Made by a program: the position numbers and the translations under genes
In this document: one piece after another, positions 25,201-37,200 of the stretch
How positions within the stretch are numbered: the stretch's first letter is position 1
How the letters are laid out: every line of letters starts with the position of its first letter
The notes under the pieces: model-generated
The model's database searches: none
What the model was told of the DNA's origin: nothing
What the model saw: only the letters and a program-made list of their open reading frames with translations
DNA from: Crossaster papposus
Lineage: Eukaryota > Echinodermata > Asteroidea > Velatida > Solasteridae
Length of the DNA stretch: 64,000 nt
NCBI GenBank assembly: GCA_037893245.1
Contig: JBAIAA010000313.1
Span: 1,300,001 to 1,364,000 of the forward strand
Direction: 5' to 3'

Positions 25201-28200
25201 GTGGATGTATTGCTTACCAGTCGCTGCCGGTGTCTTCTCTACATGAAGGCTTGCTGTTCTATCCTACTGGTCCAACGTTAGAAGTACTGAGTATCCTTGA
25301 TTAATAACAGTTTTTTTTGTGAAAATTAAAAATTTTGCTTGTATACTTTGCATAATGTCTGAAACTAGAGTTTGTACAAAGTAAAAAACTAAGTTAGTTT
25401 ATTTTCTCAGAATGCTTGTCTTTACAAAGAACCTGGCGGCAATTTTGTTTTTCTGCAACCGAGTAGGAGGAGTGATTAATAAGTTTATGGCCTAATATAA
25501 CAGGAAAATGTTGTGAATTTGAACCCACAACCTACACTATTTGAAGCACCGATGACCTAGTATAAATTTCCTACCTGGGCATAAAAGCCTAAAATTAAAT
25601 ATTCAGCCAAGGATCAGCGTGGACTTGGTAGGCTTTTTTTCTTACAAATCTTTGGAATTTAGGCCTGGTCTTGGGAATGTTTCGGCGAGCATCTATAGTT
25701 CAGGCATAAGATTTGTCAGACTTTTGTCTGAAATCAATTTTTGTTTGTATCTCGGAGAAAGACATTTCTACACAAAGAAATGCATCTTTCAGACATTTCA
25801 TCAATTTTCAGACTTTTGTCTAAATGGACAATCTCATTTCTGATTTTTGGAGACCACTTCCCTTTATCTGCCATGTGTGTGTACTCCTTAATCCTTAACA
25901 CTTTGATGCAGACATACGAACCGTACCGCATCAAGATGTGCCAATATACTCCATGAAATCTTCTCCCTGTTGTCAATATAAGATGGTATCACCGCTGAGA
26001 CAGATAGAAACAGTCAGTGTGCCATACAGAGGTAATTACATGTAGGTTGTGCTAATCATTACGACATTTAGTGTAACCCTTTTTTATAGCATGTCTACTT
26101 TCTCATGGAATTGCCAATAAGAACAAGTGATCCGCATATCGCGAGTGTCGCTTTTTCCCACGATCAATTCATATGTTTTGTGTTTTTAAACAAGTCAAAG
26201 TTTTTAAACAAGTCAAATGTTTAAACATGTTTAACTCTAACCCTACCTAATGCTACTTTTTACTACTAGTAGTAAAAAGTAGTATGCAGTACTCTCACTG
26301 ATTTGTGTGCAATGCCTGTAGTAATTTTTAGTATTTGGTACTTCACCCCTTATTGCACTCGTAGTACTTTTTAGCATTGTGTCCCTCTGCTTGCTGAGTG
26401 TGCATGGCTTATGTATGCTGTGTAAGGTGTTCTAAACTGTACAGCAAAAATTGTCACTTGGGACACAGCAATGGGTCAAGGCTGGACTACTGCATTTTTT
26501 GCCAGGTAAGTATTACTGACCTGTATTGCCACTATTAGTATTTTGTAGTTGGCAGTATCTGTACTCTGTCAGTACACACCCAATCATCAGTCACGGAAAG
26601 ACCCAATGCTACAAAATACTAAGTAGTATTCTGTAGTATGCAGTTCTTTAGCCCAAAGTAAGGCCTAGGGGGTTAGGGTTAACGACAACTTCAAATGACC
26701 CCAACATGACCTATTTTCAAAGAGTTGTAATGAACCCCTACCCAAGGATCACTCCATTCAAGTGACCTTAAAATCTATCTAATTCTGTAGACAGAGAAAC
26801 GTTTGAAGTATTATTATTATCATATATTTCTGGTAATGAAACCAAGGATCCATCAAAAGCGCCAAAGGCACTGTAGCTCGCAAGCCTGAAGAAACCTGTA
26901 GAAAAAAGACAATGAGAAGAAGGTACAGTTTTAGAGGTGGAAGGAAAACCCTAGAAGAATATCCTGGGAAAAACCCACGGAGTCAGGCAGGGACTGAAAA
27001 CCCAATCCCACATATTGGCCCAGGCCGGATTTGAACCCGGGTCGTAGCGGTGGAAGGCGAGGTAAGAACCGCTACGCCAACCTGACTCCCCTATATTTGA
27101 ACAATGGCCTCTAATGACCCCTACATGACTTTTGACCTCAATAATCCAATGTAGAATTGTGTCTTCACAGCAAAGGGTCACTGCATCCAAGTTTCATCAA
27201 AATTCATGAAAGCATGTAGAAGTTATACATTTTTGTTTTTAAACCTGAAACTTTTACATACAAATTAAGGGTCAAACAATCATACAGAATGTAGGACTGG
27301 GCTGCGTTCCACTTACGCGAACTGTTTGCGCGAACGTTCGCCTATGTTTTGAGTTTGCGTTAGTTGAAGTGGAACGATATTTGAAAAACTACGTTTTCAA
27401 AATGGCGGCGCCCATTGACAGTGACATCGTTTGGTTGGCTGCTTTTTGTCCAACTCATTATTTTTCTTTAAAAGATCCCTATAACTGCTCAAAACAATCC
27501 ACCATTTATAACAAAAAGTATGAAACGTAAATCAAACCGTGAAAAGAACACTGCCGTCTGCTAACCTCTTCGCCATCTTTAAAATACGTCACTGGCCAAC
27601 AGCGAACAGCTCGAAATGTCGTTCGCCGTTTTCGCTAACGTTCGCCAACATAATTGGCGCACATTGCGTTCCACTCAAGCGAACAACGCTAACGTTGGCC
27701 AACGTTGGCAACGTTCGCGTAATAAGTGGAACGCACCCCTGGTACAGTATTAAATTTATCAAAACTTTGTTTAGACAACACAAAAATAAACACAGAATCT
27801 GATTAACACTGATAGGTGCTGTAGTCGCTGGCTTACGAAGTGATTACTACTTCTGCTTAATGATGGTTACAGCAACTGAACACAAGATCAAAGCCAAGGT
27901 GTCCAACGTCATTCACAGCCAGCACAAAATTGCATCAGTCGCTGTCAGGTAAGGTGCTTTCAAATTTGTGAGGGGTTCTTGCGAAATAAGACGGAACTGG
28001 TCAGATGTTGAAATAAGGGTTTTCTGGTATTAGAAAAGAGGATAAAACTCTATATGGGAGTCATGAAGGCCTTTGACAGTGTATTCCAATGCCCCTTCCA
28101 AGTTGTCAGAGTTTTCAGGAAGAGACGAATTTCGCCACTCATCATCAAAAGAAAGTCTCAAAATAATTGGGTTTTTAGTTGCTCACCTTTTGAAAGAAAT

Positions 28201-31200
28201 TTTATACTGTGTTAAAGTTCGGGTTTCAAACTTCCTAAATGTATCGACAATTAAATAATACGGCAATTAATTACATCGTAATTAATTAATTAATACATTT
28301 GTCTGTTCGTAAAAAACTTAAAATTCAATTCGTGGCTTTTTGCCACATGCGCAGTGCACACAATTGGCAGTTCGTGAAAACCTAAATTTCGAATTTCTAA
28401 AAAAAAATTCACGCAGCGCATGCATACACACAATTGACAGTTAGTGAAAACCCAAATTCCAATTCCTGACATTCCCCCCCCCCCCCCCCCCCCCCCACAT
28501 TTGATTTGATTTTGTGAAATATGGGACGATTTGCCCAAGCAGGATATTCAGTTTGTTTTTTTCAGGTTCAGGTTGGTTTAAGTTTTTCCCTGAATTTTTG
28601 TCGGGTCAGGTCAGAGAGTTCAGACAGTTTTGGTTTAGTTTCAGTATATTTATAACATTTTGTGTCAGTGTGGCCTAGTCAGTATAATCTGATGCACATT
28701 ATTATTGTGCAGGGAATGCATGTTAAACACAAATGTCCTATCATCGTAATTCTTTTGAAATTAAGATTGTTCATTGGTTGGGATTTTATTTAACCTCCAG
28801 CCCATATATACATGGAGAGTGTCTACTTGGGCTCGATGCTGGTGCCATTCAGCTCATCAGCCCTGAGATGGGGTAAGTTGGGGTTTACATGTATTTATCT
28901 TCTTATCACCAAGACCTCTACAATTAGTGTGAGTGAAATCCTAGGAAGAATGCCGTGGAAGAGTAAAGGTGTAGCAAATGACGTGTGAATCCTAAACACG
29001 GCAGGTGACGTACGTCAACCAATGCGCATGACTCCCGAACCACGACCCCTGACCCCTGACCCCCGACCCCCGACCCCCGACCCCCGACCCCGGACCCCTT
29101 CACTTTTAGAAATCAAAGATTACATTTCACTTTTGTCACAAACTCGCTTTTTAATTACCAAAAAAACAAAACACAAACTGTTTTATATCATCTCAAGTAA
29201 TTTAGTCTCAACAACCACAAACTCCAGAAACAGTTCCTATAACATTTGATACTTAAATAAATGAAATATAAGTGTCTTTTGCATTTAAACATTTATGCAA
29301 ATAGTGGGTGCAGTTGCCGGCAGACCATGTGCTGGATCCAATCAGTTGAGTGAGAATAAAGAGAAAATCAAACAACTTGTGCAGATCCTGTTGATTTGCA
29401 ATGAAAGTGTAATCATAAGAAGCAGCCAATGAGAGCGTGGTATGCAAATATTAGCTCCTTTTCCTTTAGTCTTGATAGTGGGAAAAAGAGTTGCTACTGA
29501 GGCCGGCGGGTTCACAAAGCAACCTTTTAGTACTTGATCCCAAAACTTTGTAAAACTTCATCCGGAAGCTCTTATAAACATCAGAGTATCGCGATTCTTT
29601 CGGAAGTGAAACTCGGATATCTTCTTTTGCTATTGGATACATAATTCTCTTTCCAGGAATTTTTCCCATTCAAATTCTGTTTTTGACATCGTACACATGG
29701 TGGAAAATGATGGAGCGATGTGCAACTTGCACAAAAAGTACTTGGGGTATCCCAAATGAATACGCGCTTAGTAAAATTCTGGGTATTCAACACGAAAATA
29801 CGAAAGTACGTATGTGTTCAGTTCTTGCAGGCGGGATTAAGAGAGTTCAAGAAAATCTGGCTCGAATTTTCAGCCAATGCATTTTCAATGGATCAACACA
29901 CAGAAGCTTGCCTACCACAAATTGAGTGCTGCAGGCAATGCGTAACATTTATAGTGATATTTTGTTTACCAATTGTCTGATTTCTTTGATTTTAAGGGAG
30001 TATTATCCAACGGAATGAGGAATTATGCTAGAAAAGTTTCACTTTTATAACGTGTAGTTAAAAATATTATTTTGTTAAATTTAGGGTAACATGTTTCAGG
30101 ACGGCACCAGCACTTGAGGATCAGTCTGCTTGTAGATGTCATTATGGTGGACATCCACGGTGTGTTGTAGCTCAACAAAAGAAACGCATCGACTTATTAG
30201 ACTGTCGGGTAAGTGACGATGATAGAGAAATAGACTGGTGCCATTGGGGGAGTTGCACATTTTATATGTGACCAGCTCTACAAAAAGGTGTATTAAGTCG
30301 CATTGTGCACAATCATGTAATGGCCTGCTCAACGTTAAGAGGGTAAACATTTCATCAAAATGCAATTTTTTTTTTTTGTCATGAATGACTTTTTCAATAC
30401 CTACAGTTTCAGGTTTCATTCAAAGAAATGTTGATTTTGATGAATAAAGTGGAAAAAAATACCATTTTGTGTGCATCGTTCTGTTGTAGTACAACACAGC
30501 CGGCTATTTCAAAGCCTGTTTTCTCAGTTGTGTAATTTGAACTCCAAGAAACTAATCAATACGTAAACATGTCATATCTCAGATGAGAGGGGCTATGGAG
30601 CTCTATTATATACCAAATGAAAGCTCATGTTATGGGCTTTTTTAATCATGTATATAACTCAATTTATTTTGTTTGCGACATAATACACCTTTTTGTAGAG
30701 CTGGTCACGTATATGCCTTGACTTTGTTGAGCAATACCATGATGGCCAACTTGATTTTCTCTTGTCTTTTTCTAGGCTCCTGATGATGGTGGCAGTACTT
30801 GTCTCCTGTCCGTCCCATCTGGGAATCTGCCTGAAAATCAGGAGGTGTTTGTTGCCAAGCAACACCCTAGCAACAGTTTTTACCATTTAGTTGCAACACA
30901 GGACTTGTTGCTACTGTTAGACGAGAGGTATCCCAAATATAACGTGAGTAAATGTATGCAGTAACTATTTGAGTTTGTGTGTAGTGCTTCAATACAGTGG
31001 CTTTAAATACTATTGAAGAAAATAATTCCTGTCAACTTTTGGAATGGATGGTTTGCTCGAATGTGCGAGGGCGCTGTAACAACACCATTTTCTGGGCACC
31101 AACTAGCAAAATCACATCTTTAACCATTTTGTGCCGGAGGACGTATATACACGCAAAGTTTTCCCCAGATTCAAAACAGATGACGCATAAACACGTCACG

Positions 31201-34200
31201 AGCAAAGTCAGAAATGTCTGTCCGCAGCGAGCAAGGCCGGAAATACGTGGGTGTGCTTCCCGGTACCATGGCCTAAACCCGCCTCGGATCGAGTTTCGTT
31301 TAAAATAATCCCGCGCCTCGGCTCGGTGATGTTATTAATATATTTCCTGGCGAACTGATTAAGTAGCATAGGAACTGTACTTTAAAAGAACAAACTAAAC
31401 TTTGTAGGGATGTGTAAACTTGTGTGTATTATCTTCGTAATCTCATAGAAACAGCGCCCTTGTGCCTCTGAGCAAATAGCTCATTTGAATCAAGATATTG
31501 TTTATTTCTGCATACACATGTACAGGTTCTGCAGTGGTGTCATTTGTTGACTGCGCCTCCGAATTTCATGGATGTTGTTCCTCACGCTGTGACATCAGTT
31601 GACCTTACTAGCGATCTGACCTCAAATGACCTGACCTCAAATAACCTGACCTCAAATAACCTGAACTCGGATCTGATTCTTCTTGCCAGTCAGTGCTCAA
31701 GAGAAGTTCATTGCTTTCAGTGCAGTGGTAAGAATTGTTTATGACTAGCAACATAAATTGACTGGAGCGGAGTTTGAACCCCTAACCTCTAGATTGCTGT
31801 TCCGTTACTCTACCAACTGAGCTGTCCAGCCCTATGTTAGCGGTTGTTGGGGTGCTAGTCGAAAACCATAAAGCTGTATATGCCATGTAGCCAGGGATCA
31901 CACCCGAAGTCAAAATGCTTGCAACATTAGCAGTGCGGCAAATCTGGGGAATAGCAAACGAGGATCACTCACAGAGGATATATTTTTTTAGGGAAAAAGA
32001 AACATAATAAAACCAGAAATGTGACCTGTTCCAACGAAACCCAGACAAAGTCGACTTTTTAGTTTTTCAGATTTTGCTTTTTTCAAATTCTCTAGGTTCT
32101 CAGCTTTAAAATGATGTATCATTTACATATGTACCCCCACCCTATCTTCCCTGGGGTCTGGATTTAGTGATAAAACCCTGACAACCTAATTATGAGATAA
32201 ACAGCTTTGAAGTTTAGAAAAGCGTATTATTTCTATACACAAATGTTTCACAAAATTGACAAAAAACACACTTCTGGTAGACGGATTTTGTTCAAATTTG
32301 AGGAGATTGTAGATTAATAGTGAGTGACTTAGGAAAACCTAAAACCTCAAAATGGTAAAATCCATCCCGAAATGACTTCAGGAGTACATTGTGACAAAAC
32401 ACATTGTGCGACTTTGTCCGGGTTTCGTTGGAACAGGTCACAAATTATAAGTTTCATTTTTGTTTTTTGACTGAATTTTTATCCCAAACAAAAAAATTGT
32501 ACTTTCAAGTATCTCAGGCCAAACAAAAAATAACTCTTGATTCTTAACCAGTATGTACCGGATGACGAATATAAACGCAAAGTTTTCCCCAGATTCAAAA
32601 CGGATGACGCATAAACACGCCACGAGCAAGGCCGGAAATCCCTGTCAGCAGCGAACAAGGCCGGAAATGCGTGGGTGTGCTTCCCAGTACCATCGGCCTG
32701 AACCCGCCTCGGATCAAGTTTCGTAAAAAATAATCCCGCACGTCGGCTAAGTGATGTTAAAATAATCCCGTCGCGAATCCCTGGTCTTTTCAGCGACGTA
32801 AAACATACCACGTAAGTCCTATCTGCTACACGCTTAACAGACCTGTAGAATAGAACTTACTGCTGCAGAGGGTAAAATTGACAATTCGACAAGTTTACCG
32901 GCTGTCCGCACTGGATTTAGTTTGGTTAAGTTAAAAAAGTAAAATTTAAAGTAAAATGCGGACATTGAGTGTAAAACTGAACTGTGTAAAACTAAACTAA
33001 ACGATCTATTTTTTTCTCCTAGAGTTGAATGGACAAACCCCCGTGTCAACGTCCCAGCCCTGGAAAATAGCAAGCACAGAGTAAGGTTAATGCGTGAAAT
33101 TCGCACGGCACGGCTAACAGTGTGCAAATATGAATTGCTTCAAGTGGTATTGCAGGCTTTCAAACATTCCTATTTTTTCCTACTTTTAACTACTTTTTTT
33201 GCCCCATAACTACAAAAAATGAAATCTCGTTGAATATTGTATATAACTGTGTTACACATCAAGTTGGGCACAGGAGTACTGCAACTGTACTTCCAATGAG
33301 CTTAGTTGAATATGAAGCACAAGTGTTGTGAGTACAGAACACGCCAAATGAGGCTTATGATGCAGTGGACATGGGTGGATATCAACTAAATCTGCTCCTG
33401 AAAGCCAGCAGCAAAAGTCCTACTTTTGTCTTCTTTTTTTTGTATCCTACTTTTTTACCTGGGTCTGCTTGACAGCCTGGGTATTTAGTCAAGGAGCTTC
33501 GACCTGGCAAAAATGTAGTGGGGCAACTCCCACAACATCTAAGGTTTGACTACACAGCGTGGTGAAATAGACTCTCTGCTACCTAGAGGTGTTCCAGAGC
33601 TCTGGAACACCTCTAGGTAGTATGTGGTCACCACATTGTGGTGTCAAATTGTGGTATTAGTTTTACATTAAAGGGCAATATCATATTTTACATGTGTTTG
33701 TTTGGGAATTTTACTCAAGATTATTGAGATTATCAAGATTATAGAACCTTAAACTTTTTTGTTCAAAATCATTGGTTGAGCTTGAACACACACATTTATT
33801 TCCTCTTCTTGACATAGATACACAATTATATAAGTATTAAATAACAAGATATAAATGCCAGAAGTAGCAAGACCTTGTAAGCAGAGCTTGTATTAGGCAT
33901 GCCATTAAACAAAAACAAACGAACGGACAACATAAATTATAGGAAAACAATCAAACTTCTAATACTGGGCTACATGTGATTACCATACCAAGTCCATTTG
34001 TACAAGTATACATGAAATTTATAATTACATTAGGTACAATTTAAGTTTACGTTTAAAAATATTATATGACCTTGAACATCCAAGAGAGAATGGTAAATCA
34101 TTCCACAATTTAGCTTGCTTGTACTTCCTAGAATTTGCTAGAATGTATTCATACGACCATGTCATTTGCTGGTTTTTGGTTTTTTCTTAGTGGATGGTTT

Positions 34201-37200
34201 GACATGGTACCAGAGTACCCATCAGTTGACCTTGACCCGGTAAGGTCACGTCTTGAGAGGCCTCTGATTGGTGTGAGTGCCGCAAAGAGGACCTCCTGTG
34301 CTGGGTGTGAACCAGGGATCACTGTATTTCAGGTATTAGGTGCTATACACATGAACCATTTATCGAGGCATTAATAATTTGTGATTCATAAATACCTAAG
34401 ACGGTTTTCTGAAAGAACACCAACTGGTTTTAAAGGTAGGATACACCATTGGTAATTGCTTGAATTATCATGAATGGGGGGGTTGTATTTTGTAGTAAAT
34501 ATCTCCAAAATTTTACAATCATGGATGCCGAGAAAAAACACGAAAAACAGCGTTTGTTTTCAACCGGCGTCGGGAAGTTATTCTTATGTTATTTGTGTCC
34601 GGCGATCGGGAATTTTTCTTTATAAAATTCTATTTTCCAGAATAATTACAGGATATCTAGCGCAATCATTTTGCTGGATGCCTAGAATCATTATTTACTT
34701 TCAGATTAGTAAGATATTTCTTAATAATTCGGTAGTAAATATTTTCGATATCTGCAAATGGTGTATACTACATGTACCTTTAAAGATGGACTACAACGGG
34801 ATAATGATAAAGGCTGTGTTGCTGTTCGAGAAATGTATAATGATTACTAATATATCATTAGTATTCAATAAATCTTGTTCCTTCATGCAAAAAAACAACA
34901 AAATTGATCGGCGTTCTACGACCCAGAAAAACTCAGTTTCAGCAAAAGCCCTTAACTCATGAATAATTCATACTTTGTGTGTGACGTACTACCCATGAAA
35001 ACGCATACATATGGTGGCCCTGAAGGGACTCTGCAGATCGCGAATATTGACGTCAATATTCGCGACTTTTGGGGAAAGTCGTGAATATCGACGTCAAATT
35101 TGACGTCGATATTCGCGATCTGCGGAGTCCCTTCAGGGCCACCATGTATGCGTTTTCATGGGTAGTACGTCATCACTTTTCGCTGGTTTACAAGTCCGCT
35201 GGTACTATATCGTGAATTTCATTGTGGTTTTCAGTGGATTTTTGCCGGGAACCAGTACAGGGCGGGAAATTTCAAAATCGAAGAATCGAGGTCTAATTTT
35301 GTCGGTCAAATTGCAACAAAATTATTTAGAGAAAAACATGACCGTAACAATAAAGTGTTACCTGAACACAACATAAACAAGGTCCGATAATAAATTTAAT
35401 GTGTGAGTTTTCGTTGTAGTCCATCTTTAAACACTTGCATGACATTTGGACTTCTGTGATGAAGTCTGGCCTCTTTTGCCCTTTTGTTGGTTGAACCCTC
35501 GCATGACGTGCAATGACAAATGAGTCTGTTTTTCTTTGTCCTTTATTGACATCACACGCCAATCATATTAGGAGTTGTTTACATGTTTGACAGATCACGC
35601 AAGCTAAGAACATACCATAATCATAGTTAGAGGGGTGTTTCACAATACATGAAGTATAATTGTGGAACACAATTTTTGGAAATGCATCATTGGGAATAAA
35701 TATATGGTATTATAGTATAACATTTGTCGGTTAAAACTGGCCCCAGTGTTCGGCCGTGACGGGCTCTTGACCAATAGGTAAACTATCTGTTATTTCTATT
35801 GACAGTTGAACACTGCCGGAGACCTGTTCTTCCAAACTTACTGCGAGAGATCCCCAACTGATGACAGACAGGACAAGACATTATCCCGAGGGCCTGGCTG
35901 TCCAAACGTCGAACTAAGCCAAGGGTCGTTGACTAATTGCAAGGAATGGATAGAGGGCGTACTTCGTCAGTCTACGTCGGACCCAGAGCCGTTAGGTTTC
36001 AAGAAGGTGGATAGAGGGATAACAAGAAATGGTAAATGCGAGACATCGTGACAAAATGCGACAGAACTGGGTGCGATAATAGTAAAGAAAATGAAGGAAA
36101 AAGCTTTTTAAAAAAACGTAGAAAATACGAAATAGGTTCTATTTTCTGATTATTTTTATCAAAGTTTTTTTACATGAATACTATACATAGTTCAAAGAAA
36201 TTGTATAATATTCATGGAATAAAAGAGTTTTGAGGAAAGCAAATAAAACTAAACATAAAAGTTCAATTCTTTTTCTCATCAATTTTTTTTCAGGGGGGAC
36301 AAGTCGAAAATGTCAATTTTAAACAGCCATGTCAGTGCAATGTTTAAACTAAAGTGCAACAAACAGTATTGTAAGGATAATTTTATTCTCTTTCCTAATA
36401 CCTGAACTCATGGCACCTGGTGTGCTGTCTTTTTAAAGAAAAGTGAAACTTTTGTATACATTTCCAACATCGGTCTGTCCAACCATCATTGCAAAAAGAG
36501 AAGACGACTTTTTGTCAAATATTGCCCCCAATTTACCAAATTCAGTTAATCCACATTTTGGTTGCAATCGGTTCCACATCTGTGAACGGGTGCAAGCTGG
36601 CTAGTCTAACATCTATAAATTGCTCTGTTTCATCTGAAGTCGAGTCAGGGAACCAGACTACAAAAACAGCTTTTTTTATTCTCGGTTTTTCAGCATCCAT
36701 GAACACCAAACTTTAAATAAGTCAGTGTAACAGTATTTGATAGAATACAAACCCCCAAAATCTGTCCATTTCTGAAAATTACAGCAAAAGCAAATGTTGT
36801 ATACATGTATTACCTTTAAAGATAATGCGACATTGGCCAAATTCTGTTGAGATGCTGTCTTACCAACATGTCTAATATAACATAAATGCTGGAGGGGTGA
36901 TGCTTATAAAGTTACTTCACAATCTGTTTATGATTGTTATTATTGTTTTCCCTTCTTTTTGTAGTTTTCAAATCCATGATGCTACCCGAAGCTAGCCCCA
37001 GCAGAGACTGTACACTCTGCAAAACTCCCGATTACTGGCCACTAGATGACCCGTCCACTGACCGCTCACAGCCCACTGACCGCTCACAGCCCACTGACCA
37101 CTCCCTGGCCTGTCCGGCCTGCGGGGTCAAGATCGCAGACAGCGCCAAGTTTACGGATTGCTTGGAGGCCGGAGAGAAGATCAACATCAGGAGGAGTGGG

